A DNA stretch of 64,000 nt. It comes from Gemmatimonas aurantiaca T-27. GTDB lineage: Bacteria; Gemmatimonadota; Gemmatimonadetes; Gemmatimonadales; Gemmatimonadaceae. Position 1 is the first letter of the stretch. Each line of letters starts with the position of its first letter. Below the pieces are notes generated by a model. That model ran no database searches and had not been told where the DNA came from. It saw only the letters and a list, made by a program, of their open reading frames with translations. The stretch is from positions 2,239,646-2,303,645 of the forward strand of contig NC_012489.1 in assembly GCF_000010305.1 (NCBI RefSeq), in the 5' to 3' direction. Shown piece after piece: positions 16,322-25,406 of this stretch. A program made the translations under genes and the position numbers.

Positions 16322-19300
16322 CGTGTGGCTTGGTCGAGTGCCGCCAATCGGGCGGCTACGTCGCGGAAGTTGATGTCGGTCGCGTACACGCGCTGAAAAT
16401 AACTACGGGCCTCGTCTGTTCGCTGCAGGGCCTCGCAGGAATATGCGAGGAGGTACAGCACCCCGACCCGCTGGTCATCGTCAATTCCAGGTTCGTGCAA
16501 AGCCCGGGACAGAACGGTCGCAGCAATTTGATGTCGGCCCTGCTCCACGAAACATTGCCCCAAGGCCTCGTACGCCGGTAGTCGGTGCGCACGACTTCTC
16601 AGCGCTTTCTGGAACTCCGAGATGGCGTCGTCGAGAAGTCCCATCTCCTTGTACGCCACGCCGAGGTCATAATGCCCCTCGAAGTCATTTTCGCCCAACG
16701 ACCGGGCCACGCCATCCTTGAAGTGCTGCAGGAGGGCGTTGAAGTCGGCCTGTTCGTCACCGGAGATGACGGGTTCGCGCATGCGCATGCGCGTCGATGC
16801 GGGTCCGTCATCGTCCCGCAGCCAGTCTGCGAGATCCACAAACTGGTCGTCGGGCCGCGGCGGCGGGGGTGGCGGAGGGGCCGCCGCACCAAGTGCGGCA
16901 CGAGCCCGGTCGTCGTAGGGATCGAGCTCGAGCACTCTGGCGTAGACCGCTCGCGCCCGTCCCTCCTCACCCATGCGCACCAGCGCATCCGCGAGGTCGA
17001 GATAGGTCAATTGCAGGCGATCCTGGGCCTGCAACCGGACCGCCAGCTCGACCCGCTTCTGGTGATACGGCACATGGTCCGGGGCCACGTGCACCAGCTC
17101 GTCGGCAATCTCCGCCGCCGCCTGGTACTCCCCGTCGTTGACCAATCCCTGCTGTGCGGTCTCCAACTCGTGCAGTGCGGCGTCGCGTTCGCCCGCCTCG
17201 AACAACGATTCGGCGAGACGCCGGCGCAGCAGCCAATGCAGCGGCATCCGTGCGACCGCCGCCCGCAGGGCATCGCGACGCGACGCGGCCACCACGGCCG
17301 CTTCCACCGCCACGGCAGCCGTCGGCAACGAAGGTGTGGGATGCACCACCTTGATCGCCCGCGGTTCCGATTCGGCAGTCTGCCGATCCGGTTCAGTGAG
17401 GCCTTCTGCCGCTTCGCCCGCGGCAGCGCCGGCGTTTGTGCCGGGATGATCCGATACTGCCTCCTGCAGCCCCGCAAAGGCCCCACCAACGACCGAATCG
17501 GCGGAGGGCCTGGTCTCGACCGTGCCAGGCGTCACTTCGTCGAGATCCACGTCGTCGAGATCGAGCAGGGCTCCATCCGCCGCCGGAGTGCCGGCTAGGC
17601 CGTTCCCCTCGGTGGGCACCAACAGCGAGGTGGCAGGCGTATCCGAAACGAGCCCGCCGACGTCGTCTGACGCATCATCGAGATCGAGCAGCGCTTCCGT
17701 GGGGAACGCCACTGGGGGAGTCACCGGCGCCACGGCCACAGGAGGTGTCGCGACCCGCGATACCACCGGCGCGAAGACGGAAGCCGAAACCTCGGTCGGT
17801 GCGGAAATGCTGGTCAGGCCCGCCGACGGGGTCGCCAGCGCCACCTGCAACCCGCGATCCACCTGGGCATCCGAGAGCAACAACGGCGGCAGTTCACCCG
17901 ACTGCACAAAATCGTGTGGATCGATCCGATAGGACGCACGCGGGATGACCGAGTGGCGTCCGGTGCGATCCAGTGCCGAGATGTCGGGACCGCTCTTCGG
18001 CCGGTCGGCGGCGACAGCAGCGTGGCCGTGGGTATCGTCGATATCCGACTCGGGAACCGGCGCCACTTCCGCGGCTTCAGCCTGCGCGACCAGTTCGGCG
18101 CCTGCGGCAATGGCCGCATCGAGCTCCGGGACGCTCGTGACATCCAGTGGCTCGATCGGCGCCGCGTCTTCCGATGCATCCAGTTCGAATACGTCGAATT
18201 CGAACGAGGTGGCATCGAGGCCTTCCATCACGCCATGATCCGGCATCTTGCTGTCCGGAACGCCGGGTTCGTCCGAATCCAGGAACGGCAGATCGAACGA
18301 CTCGAGCTCCAGCACGCTGGCATCCAGCGGTTCGAAATCGAGGAACTCGAGTTCCACCGACGCGCTCTCGATCGAATCGATGTCTTCCGCTGATTCGTCG
18401 GCCATGACCGGCCGGTCATCGTCACCGAACACCGCATCCGTGCCTTTGGGCGTGCCCGGAATGGCGGTAAGGCCTATCGGCGGGGTCTCCGTGAGGATCA
18501 CCGCCTGAATGACCTGCTCACCCAGCGGATCGGTGATGTCTTCCACCAGGACATCATCGAGCGGCTGCACGGCCTCCTCGGCGTCCGGTGGCACCAGCCA
18601 TGTCACGTCGGAGGGTGGTGTCACGACCTCGGGAACGTCGTCCGTTACGGCATCCGAAGTGAAGCCTTCGAGCAATTCCGCATCTGGTCCGCTTGCCCCA
18701 GACACGACTTCGAGGCCGTCCAGTGCCGACACGCTGGCTGTATCGATATCGGTGGACCGAATGACTGACGGCTCCGGCGCAACATGCACGTCGCGGACGT
18801 CGGCCACGGCGCCCCCCAGTTCGGCGGGCACATCGACCAGCCCCTCGATGCGCACCGGGACGTCGAGAAACGGCAGCGGCCCCGCGCTGTCGTCGCTTTC
18901 GCGGTCTGACGACGCGGAGTCAGCACGGGGAGGCTCAGCGGACGGGACCACGGAGGCAACGCCACGAGGGGTTGGCACGCGTCGCGCTCCCCTCGGCGTA
19001 CGCGAGCGCGGGTCACCGTAGTCGACGTCGAGAAAGACCAGATCGTGGCTGCGCGCATCCCGAAACGAAGGGCTTTGGGCCTGCGCTTCGGACGGATCGG
19101 CCACGGCTTCGGCGGCGCGAATAGGTGTCCGACGGCGCGGCAATGCGATGCCGGCACGGGCCGCATGGTCTTCGACCAGCGCTTGCACCTCGGTGAGCTC
19201 CGGCATGAGGTCGGCCACTTCGGCCAGTGCCCGCATGCCCTCCTCCACCCGCCCTTCCTGCTGCATGCGCGTGGCATACTCGAGGAAATTGCGGGTCGCG

Positions 19301-19644
19301 TCACCACGCAGTCCTTTCCGGCCACAGATCCGGCCCAGCGTGAAGTACACGTTGGCCCGACCCGGCGCGTTGCGCAGGATCTTGTTGCAGAGCGCGATCG
19401 CGTTGTTGAACAGGCCGGAGGTCGCGTAGTGCTCGACGGCGCGTTCGTAGTACGTGATGGCGTCGGGCACGCGGCCCTGGCGCAGCGCCAGGTCCCCGAC
19501 CTTGTTGAAGAGGGCGACATCGATGTCTTCGCCGGCCGCCTCGCTCTCTTCGATCGCCTTGACGTAGGACGCGATCGCCCGGTCGATCTGCTTGAGCTGC
19601 TCGAACTCGGCCGCCTTTTTCCTGTGCTTCGCGGCGTTGGACAT
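16318..19644 (-). CDS. Large acidic TPR protein of unknown function (1108 aa)
   Basis: 1108 residues. The N-terminal ~165 residues are TPR-like (AIASYVKAIEESEAAGEDID, VPDAITYYERAVEHY, GRANVYFTLGRICGRKG). A very acidic, Pro/Ser/Val-rich, probably disordered region spans about 175-760. C-terminal TPRs follow (about 790-1100: RRRLAESLFEAGERDAALHE, ARAVYARVLELDPYDDRARA, HYDLGVAYKEMGLLDDAISE, AYEALGQCFVEQGRHQIA, ARSYFQRVYATDINFRDVA). A proline run separates the two C-terminal TPR blocks. No signal peptide, so probably a cytoplasmic scaffold. First gene of an operon with the prenyl synthase, DUF4321-like protein and TatA. Architecture parallels 10323-12509. Role not recognised. Confidence 0.78.
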   Translation of the reverse strand: MSNAAKHRKKAAEFEQLKQIDRAIASYVKAIEESEAAGEDIDVALFNKVGDLALRQGRVPDAITYYERAVEHYATSGLFNNAIALCNKILRNAPGRANVYFTLGRICGRKGLRGDATRNFLEYATRMQQEGRVEEGMRALAEVADLMPELTEVQALVEDHAARAGIALPRRRTPIRAAEAVADPSEAQAQSPSFRDARSHDLVFLDVDYGDPRSRTPRGARRVPTPRGVASVVPSAEPPRADSASSDRESDDSAGPLPFLDVPVRIEGLVDVPAELGGAVADVRDVHVAPEPSVIRSTDIDTASVSALDGLEVVSGASGPDAELLEGFTSDAVTDDVPEVVTPPSDVTWLVPPDAEEAVQPLDDVLVEDITDPLGEQVIQAVILTETPPIGLTAIPGTPKGTDAVFGDDDRPVMADESAEDIDSIESASVELEFLDFEPLDASVLELESFDLPFLDSDEPGVPDSKMPDHGVMEGLDATSFEFDVFELDASEDAAPIEPLDVTSVPELDAAIAAGAELVAQAEAAEVAPVPESDIDDTHGHAAVAADRPKSGPDISALDRTGRHSVIPRASYRIDPHDFVQSGELPPLLLSDAQVDRGLQVALATPSAGLTSISAPTEVSASVFAPVVSRVATPPVAVAPVTPPVAFPTEALLDLDDASDDVGGLVSDTPATSLLVPTEGNGLAGTPAADGALLDLDDVDLDEVTPGTVETRPSADSVVGGAFAGLQEAVSDHPGTNAGAAAGEAAEGLTEPDRQTAESEPRAIKVVHPTPSLPTAAVAVEAAVVAASRRDALRAAVARMPLHWLLRRRLAESLFEAGERDAALHELETAQQGLVNDGEYQAAAEIADELVHVAPDHVPYHQKRVELAVRLQAQDRLQLTYLDLADALVRMGEEGRARAVYARVLELDPYDDRARAALGAAAPPPPPPPRPDDQFVDLADWLRDDDGPASTRMRMREPVISGDEQADFNALLQHFKDGVARSLGENDFEGHYDLGVAYKEMGLLDDAISEFQKALRSRAHRLPAYEALGQCFVEQGRHQIAATVLSRALHEPGIDDDQRVGVLYLLAYSCEALQRTDEARSYFQRVYATDINFRDVAARLAALDQATR

Positions 19645-19739
19645 GCGGTCGAGTCGGTCTCCCGGAGACGAAAGTAGCGCCCAATCACTGGCGCTGGCGA
19701 TCAGCGACGCAGAATCTCGAACCGAGATGTCACCGGTAT

Positions 19740-19752
19740 CACACGTCGTGTG
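19740..19752. promoter_or_regulatory. 13-bp inverted repeat in the leader of the large TPR gene
   Basis: CACACGTCGTGTG is a perfect palindrome with a 3-nt centre, about 100 bp upstream of the ATG at 19644 and downstream of the candidate promoter. It could be a repressor site for the operon or a chance repeat. Confidence 0.3.
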
Positions 19753-19800
19753 TGACTATTACACCACCGGCACAATCAGCGGTCATCTGCCGAGTCACGG

Positions 19801-19829
19801 ATCTTACGAATCAGCGCATAGGGTGACAA
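19801..19829 (-). promoter_or_regulatory. Candidate sigma-70 promoter of the TPR-prenyl synthase-tatA operon
   Basis: On the minus strand TTGTCA (19829-19824), 17 bp, then TAAGAT (19806-19801). Matches are 5/6 and 4/6 with ideal spacing. It overlaps the last codons of hutI and would give a leader of about 150 nt before the ATG at 19644. Confidence 0.5.
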
Positions 19830-21100
19830 GCGCGACCGCGGGACCATGACCCAACGCAAAGACGCTCGCCGAACCAGTAAGGCAACGCGCGGAAGTCTTC
19901 CACGGCATGAATGGCGAGATCGGCGCGAAAGCCCGGTGACAACTGACCGGTCACACCGGCAAGCCCCAGTGCCGCCGCTCCGTTTACGGTGGACGCGATC
20001 CAGGCTTCGCTGGCCGACAGACGCAGCTCGCTGACCGCCAGCGTCATCACCAGCGGGAACGCCGTCAAAGGCGACGTGCCGGGGTTGAAATCGGTGGCCA
20101 AGGCCACGGCCGCACCGGCTTCGATCAACTGGCGAGCGGGCGCCTGGCGCCCCGTGCCGAGGAACAGCATGGTGGCCGGGAGCACGGTGGCCACCGTCTC
20201 GCTGGCCGCCAACGCCGCGATCCCTTCCGGTGAGATCGCCGCAAGGTGGTCCGCGCTGATGGCACCAAGCTCCGCGGCCAATCCTGCCGCGCCGCCATCA
20301 TGCAGCTCGTCGGCATGCAACTTGGCGCGCAGCCCGAGGCGTTGTCCGTGCTGAAGCAGCACACGGGCCTCGTCGACCGTGAACACTCCCGGCTCGCAGA
20401 AGATGTCGGCAAACTGGGCCAGCGATTCTGCCGCGACCTGTGGGAACAGTTCTTCCGCCAGCAACGCCAGCCATTCCTGACGGCCACCATCCCGATCGCG
20501 AAACTCGAGCGGGACTTCGTGCGCCCCGAGGCAGGTGGCCACGATATCCAGTGGTTGCGACGTGGCCAGATCCCGGATCACCCGCAACGTGCGGAGTTCG
20601 TCGGCCACGGTGAGCCCGTACCCGGACTTGATCTCCACCGTGGTCACACCACCCGACGCCAGCCGGGCCAAACGCGGCACCGCCAAGGCGAAAAGTTCGT
20701 CATTGGTACGGGAACGCAGGTCACGCACCGAACTGTGAATGCCGCCGCCACGCCTGGCGATTTCGAGATAGGGCACCCCGGTGGCTCGCAGTTCCTGCTC
20801 GGCATATCGCGCCGCGCCAAAGACCGTATGCGTGTGCGAATCGACGAAACCCGGCGCGAGCAACCCGCGATCACAGTCGACTTCCGTGGCATCGGCAAAC
20901 GCGCGTCGGAGCGCGTCATCGGTATCCACCATCACGATGCGTTCCCCCTGCACCGCCACCCCGACACCGGAACGAACATCCGCATCCCGCATCTCGTGGC
21001 CGCGTCGCGCACGCGCGGGGCCGGAAGCGGTCAGCGTTTGTGCGGCGTTGACGAACAGCATCGTCGGTGCACCGCCCGACGACATGTCATTGGGACTCAT
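19811..21100 (-). CDS. hutI: Imidazolonepropionase
   Basis: 429 residues, amidohydrolase family. It hydrolyses 4-imidazolone-5-propanoate to N-formimino-L-glutamate, step three of histidine degradation. Visible are the metal-binding GFVDSHTHTVFG, the RGGGIHSSVRDLRSRT block, EIKSGYGLT, AKLHADELHDGG and ATDFNPGTSP. It is slightly longer at the N-terminus than usual, so translation might begin at a later Met. The start overlaps the radical SAM stop (ATGA). No downstream hutG or hutF is present. Confidence 0.95.
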   Translation of the reverse strand: MSPNDMSSGGAPTMLFVNAAQTLTASGPARARRGHEMRDADVRSGVGVAVQGERIVMVDTDDALRRAFADATEVDCDRGLLAPGFVDSHTHTVFGAARYAEQELRATGVPYLEIARRGGGIHSSVRDLRSRTNDELFALAVPRLARLASGGVTTVEIKSGYGLTVADELRTLRVIRDLATSQPLDIVATCLGAHEVPLEFRDRDGGRQEWLALLAEELFPQVAAESLAQFADIFCEPGVFTVDEARVLLQHGQRLGLRAKLHADELHDGGAAGLAAELGAISADHLAAISPEGIAALAASETVATVLPATMLFLGTGRQAPARQLIEAGAAVALATDFNPGTSPLTAFPLVMTLAVSELRLSASEAWIASTVNGAAALGLAGVTGQLSPGFRADLAIHAVEDFRALPYWFGERLCVGSWSRGRACHPMR

Positions 21101-22104
21101 GCGACGTGTTCCTCGGCATCGGGGACGACGGTGGCCATCACATCACGCACGCGGGACATGAGGCGCAACGGTGCCTGCGCTTCACCGCGGCAGGCATAGA
21201 AGCAGGCATTGCAGTCGATGGGAGCATACCCCTTGTACGACTGCCACGGCCCGTCGGGCTTGAAATCAGGACAGCGTCGGACCTGACCATGCGGATCGAT
21301 ATGAATGGTCGTGCTGCCGCTCTGACACGGCTCGTTCATTTCCCCGCGAACGTACCGTGGGATCTGTTCGAGGTAGTAGTCGGAGTTGGTGATCACGCCG
21401 CGACGACGACGCTTGTACGCCAACAGTTCGTTGATCACCTGTTGCACCGCATCAGGGTCGATGTCCTGCAACTGGTGGGCGGTGTTGCCGTTCTTGAGCG
21501 CCGTGTACACCGAAAAATTGACGCCACCGCCCAAAGCGGCGGCCCGTTCGACAATCGGCAGGATCTGATCGAGATTGTCGTTCTTGATCACCGTATTGAA
21601 TCGCACGCCGCCGATGCCAGCCGATCGCATACGTGGTACAAGGTCCAGGATCTTCGACGTGAGCCCGGGGATGCCACGCGCGTCATCATGCCGACCGTCG
21701 AGATAATCGAGCGAGATGTTGAACTGATCGACCCCGGCATCCCACAGCGACTGCGCCCGTTCGAGCGACAGCATGGCACCATGCGTGATGAGCTGCACGT
21801 AGGTGAACCGCACCGCCTCACGCACGGAGCGCACGATGTCTTCGAGATCGCGCCGCAGGGTGGGCTCGCCACCGGTGAACGTGACGAGCATGGGCGAAAA
21901 ATGCCGCGCGATATCGGCGAAGCTCTTCAGCTCATGTGCCTTTTCGGATGCCGGCGTTTTCCAGTAGTCACAGAAGCCACAACGCGCGTTGCACCGCATC
22001 GTGACCTCGAAGTTCAGCAACACCGGACGACGGCGCGCCCGCAGCCACGCGTACTTGCCCAGGAAGATCGGCACATGCCACGGCCGATACCGACTGGACA
22101 GCAT
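21097..22104 (-). CDS. Radical SAM protein embedded in the hut operon
   Basis: 335 residues from the ATG at 22104, which overlaps the hutU stop (TGATG). The Fe4S4-binding CxxxCxxC is in MRCNARCGFCDYW (Cys at about 38, 42, 45), followed by the SAM-binding FTGGEPTLRRDLE and an ISLD motif of the TIM-barrel. A C-terminal Cys-rich segment (PCQSG, RRCPDF, DCNACFYACRGE) looks like a SPASM/Twitch-type auxiliary cluster site. Substrate unknown. Overlapping junctions on both sides mean it is made with HutU and HutI, pointing to a role linked to histidine catabolism, but no characterised hut pathway needs a radical SAM enzyme. Class certain, function open. Confidence 0.85.
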   Translation of the reverse strand: MLSSRYRPWHVPIFLGKYAWLRARRRPVLLNFEVTMRCNARCGFCDYWKTPASEKAHELKSFADIARHFSPMLVTFTGGEPTLRRDLEDIVRSVREAVRFTYVQLITHGAMLSLERAQSLWDAGVDQFNISLDYLDGRHDDARGIPGLTSKILDLVPRMRSAGIGGVRFNTVIKNDNLDQILPIVERAAALGGGVNFSVYTALKNGNTAHQLQDIDPDAVQQVINELLAYKRRRRGVITNSDYYLEQIPRYVRGEMNEPCQSGSTTIHIDPHGQVRRCPDFKPDGPWQSYKGYAPIDCNACFYACRGEAQAPLRLMSRVRDVMATVVPDAEEHVA

Positions 22105-23792
22105 CAACCGCCCCGCATGGGGAGTTTGATGCCTTCGCGCGCGGCGGTCTCGATGGCAATGTCGTATCCCGCGTCGGCATGACGGGCTACACCGATCCCC
22201 GGATCGTTCGTGAGCACCCGTTCGAGGCGACGGCGCATGCGCTCGCTACCATCCGCTACAATCACCTGTCCGGCGTGCAGCGAATTGCCGATACCGACCC
22301 CGCCGCCATGATGGAACGACACCCAGCTCGACCCGCTCGCCACGTTCAGCAGCGCGTTGAGAATGGCCCAGTCGGCAATGGCATCACTGCCGTCTTTCAT
22401 GGCTTCGGTTTCGCGGAACGGTGATGCCACACTGCCGGTATCGAGATGATCGCGGCCGATGACAATGGGTGCCGACACTTCACCACGCGCGACGAGATCG
22501 TTGAGCGCCAGCGCGAAGCGGGCACGATCGCCCTGCCCCAGCCAACAGATACGCGCCGGCAGTCCCTGAAACGCGATGCGCTCGCGCGCCAGCGTGATCC
22601 AGCGCTTGAGTTGCTGATCTTCCGGAAAGAGTTCGAGCACCAGTTCGTCGGTCCGTGCGATATCGGCCGGATCACCCGACAGCGCCACCCACCGGAACGG
22701 CCCCTTGCCTTCGCAGAACAACGGACGGATGTATTCGGGCACAAACCCGGGAATACGGAACGCATCGTCCACACCGGCGTCGAATGCGACCGTACGGATG
22801 TTGTTGCCGTAGTCGAATGCGATCGCGCCACGATCCTGCATGGTGCGCATGGCTCGCACATGTTCCACCACGCTGGCGGTCGCCCGCGCCATGTACTCCT
22901 GCGGCTGTGCAGTCCGCAACGCCGCTGCGTCCGCAAGACTCAGCCCCTGCGGCAGATATCCCACCAGCATGTCATGCGCGCTGGTTTGATCAGTGACGAC
23001 GTCTGGCGTGATGCCGCGGCGCACCAGTTCCGGCAGGACATCGGCGGCATTGCCGAGCAACGCCACGGAGAGCCCGACCCGCTGGGCCTGCGCATCGCGC
23101 AACCATGCCAGGGCTTCGTCGAGGGAGGTGGTCTCCCGATCGCAGTAGCGGGTCTCGATGCGTTTGGCGATGCGCGTGGGATCGATCTCCACCCCCAACA
23201 CCGCCGCGCCGTGCATGGCCGCCGCGAGTGGCTGCGCGCCACCCATACCACCGAGACCGGCCGTCACCACCAGTCGCCCTTCGAGGGTGCCTCCGAAGTG
23301 CTTGGCGGCCACCGCACCAAACGTTTCGTAAGTGCCCTGCACGATGCCCTGACTGCCGATGTAGATCCACGAACCGGCCGTCATCTGCCCGTACATGGTC
23401 AGGCCCAGCTTCTCGAGGCGACGAAACTCATCCCACGTCGCCCAACGTCCCACGAGATTCGAGTTGGCGATCAACACCCGTGGCGCGTCCGCATGCGTGC
23501 GAAACACCGCTGCCGGTTTGCCGCTCTGGACCAGCAGGGTTTCGTCGTCCGCCAACGTTTCCAGCGTGCGCACGATGGCATCGAACGCTTCCCATGAGCG
23601 CGCCGCTCGGCCGGTACCGCCGTACACGACCAGATCATCGGGACGTTCGGCAACCTCGGCATCGAGATTGTTCATCAACATGCGCAACGCGGCTTCCTGC
23701 TCCCATCCACGACAGCGCAGGGTGCTACCGCGGGGGGCACGCACCGGACGGGCACCGGCGGACGGCGAAGCAGCAGATGACAACGGGCTCAT
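22104..23792 (-). CDS. hutU: Urocanate hydratase
   Basis: 562 residues, the usual urocanase length. It converts urocanate to 4-imidazolone-5-propanoate using tightly bound NAD+. Diagnostic segments include [40 protein letters not shown], the NAD-fold [14 protein letters not shown], and [19 protein letters not shown] near the C-terminus. The ATG overlaps the hutH stop (ATGA). Confidence 0.97.
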   Translation of the reverse strand: MSPLSSAASPSAGARPVRAPRGSTLRCRGWEQEAALRMLMNNLDAEVAERPDDLVVYGGTGRAARSWEAFDAIVRTLETLADDETLLVQSGKPAAVFRTHADAPRVLIANSNLVGRWATWDEFRRLEKLGLTMYGQMTAGSWIYIGSQGIVQGTYETFGAVAAKHFGGTLEGRLVVTAGLGGMGGAQPLAAAMHGAAVLGVEIDPTRIAKRIETRYCDRETTSLDEALAWLRDAQAQRVGLSVALLGNAADVLPELVRRGITPDVVTDQTSAHDMLVGYLPQGLSLADAAALRTAQPQEYMARATASVVEHVRAMRTMQDRGAIAFDYGNNIRTVAFDAGVDDAFRIPGFVPEYIRPLFCEGKGPFRWVALSGDPADIARTDELVLELFPEDQQLKRWITLARERIAFQGLPARICWLGQGDRARFALALNDLVARGEVSAPIVIGRDHLDTGSVASPFRETEAMKDGSDAIADWAILNALLNVASGSSWVSFHHGGGVGIGNSLHAGQVIVADGSERMRRRLERVLTNDPGIGVARHADAGYDIAIETAAREGIKLPMRGG

Positions 23793-25306
23793 ATCACAAC
23801 CGAACTGGTAAGGTCATCGAAGGCGCCTGACGCGATGGCGTTCGCGAGGCGGGTGATGTCGGGACCGGGCGGGCGGTCGCCGTCGGAGCGTGCCACATGC
23901 TGGCGCACGAGGGCGTGGGCCTGTTCCACCGCGTCACTGCTGCGCAGCGGGCGCCGATGCTCCAGCCCTTCCGCCGCGCAGATCAGTTCGATGGCGAGCA
24001 CGTGACGCAGATTGCGCACCGAACGGCGCAGACGGGTCGCCGCACCCATGGCCATCGGCACCACGTCTTCCTTGTTGCCGTCGGTGGGAATGGAGTCGAC
24101 GCTGTGTGGATGAGCCAGGGCCTTGCACTCGCTGGCCAGTGCTGCGGCGCTCACCTGCGTCATCATGTGCCCGGATTCGAGCCCCGGTGATGCGGCAAGG
24201 AACGGCGGCAACCCCTGGTTGAAATCGGGGTGCACGAGGCGATCCGTGCGGCGCTCACTGATCACGGCCAGATTGGCGCAAATGATGGCCAGGAAGTCGC
24301 TCACCATGCCGACGGCCTGTCCATGAAAATTGCCACCGCTCAACAACTCCCCCGTGTCGAGCACGAGTGGATTGTCGGTCGCCGCATTGAGTTCACGGTC
24401 GATGATACCACGGGCAAAGCGCAGCGTATCCAGCGCCGGTCCATGCACCTGCGGCACACAGCGCAGCGCGTAGGCGTCCTGCACGCGGGGATCACCGTGG
24501 CGATGCGACTCCCGAATCTCACTGGGCATGAGCAACGTGCGCAGCAGCGCCGCCGACTCTGCCTGTCCGATCTGTCCGCGTGCGTTCTGGATGCGCACAT
24601 CGAACGCGTCAGGGGTGCCGAGCAAAGCTTCGAGACTCATGGCCGTGGCGACATGCGCGACTCGCCACAACGACGTCAGCTCCGCCGCCGCCAATGAGGC
24701 CACGGCCGTGTGGGCCTGGGTGCCGTTGATGAGCGCCAAACCTTCCTTGGCCTCCAGCACCACCGGCTCCAGACCCACCACCTGCAGCAGTTCGGCCGAC
24801 GGTCCTTCGCGATCACCCAGACGTGCGGGGCCTTCACCGATCAGCGCCAGGGCCAGGTGCGCGAGTGGGGCCAGATCACCGCTCGCGCCCACACTGCCCT
24901 GCTCCGGTACCACGGCCCAGACGCCGGCATTGAGCATGTCGAGCAACCGCTCCACCACGGACGCCCGCGCGCCCGCATAGCCCGTGGCGAGCACATTGGC
25001 CCGCAGCAGCATCATGGCGCGGACCTCCCGCTCGGGCAGTGCATCGCCGACTCCGGCTGCGTGGCTGCGCACCAGATTGCGCTGCAGCGCAGCAAGCTGC
25101 GGGGTCGCGATGGTCACTTCGGACAGTTTGCCGAAGCCCGTGTTGACGCCGTACACCGGCGCGCCGTGGTCGACCGCCGCCTGGACGACTCGGCGTGTGG
25201 CCTCCATGCGCGCACGCGCATCGGCCGCGAGGCCAACGGGCATCCGGTGATCTGCCACCGCCAGCACATCGGCGATGCGCAGGGAACGACCATCGAGTTG
25301 CAGCAC
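23789..25306 (-). CDS. hutH: Histidine ammonia-lyase
   Basis: 505 residues. It deaminates histidine to urocanate using the self-formed MIO electrophile from Ala-Ser-Gly (about 141-143, in [17 protein letters not shown]). [10 protein letters not shown] carries the catalytic Tyr and [12 protein letters not shown] is also conserved. The GTG start at 25306 is supported by AGGAG 6 nt upstream. First gene of hutH-hutU-rSAM-hutI. No HutC/HutP-type regulator is seen, so regulation is not visible. Confidence 0.97.
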   Translation of the reverse strand: MLQLDGRSLRIADVLAVADHRMPVGLAADARARMEATRRVVQAAVDHGAPVYGVNTGFGKLSEVTIATPQLAALQRNLVRSHAAGVGDALPEREVRAMMLLRANVLATGYAGARASVVERLLDMLNAGVWAVVPEQGSVGASGDLAPLAHLALALIGEGPARLGDREGPSAELLQVVGLEPVVLEAKEGLALINGTQAHTAVASLAAAELTSLWRVAHVATAMSLEALLGTPDAFDVRIQNARGQIGQAESAALLRTLLMPSEIRESHRHGDPRVQDAYALRCVPQVHGPALDTLRFARGIIDRELNAATDNPLVLDTGELLSGGNFHGQAVGMVSDFLAIICANLAVISERRTDRLVHPDFNQGLPPFLAASPGLESGHMMTQVSAAALASECKALAHPHSVDSIPTDGNKEDVVPMAMGAATRLRRSVRNLRHVLAIELICAAEGLEHRRPLRSSDAVEQAHALVRQHVARSDGDRPPGPDITRLANAIASGAFDDLTSSVVI

Positions 25307-25366
25307 CAGGTACTCCTGACAATCAGGGGGCGGGAACGTCAGGGACGCCGCGCAGGGACGTCCGGC

Positions 25367-25399
25367 AGGTGAGCGGCCGCCTGGGCGATCCGCTCACCT
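25367..25399. terminator. Hairpin between lptD and hutH
   Basis: A perfect 10-bp inverted repeat (AGGTGAGCGG / CCGCTCACCT, 13-nt loop) just downstream of the lptD stop and upstream of hutH. No T-run follows on the minus strand. It may partially separate the envelope operon from the hut operon or serve as an mRNA end. Confidence 0.45.
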
Positions 25400-25406
25400 A
25401 AGATGC

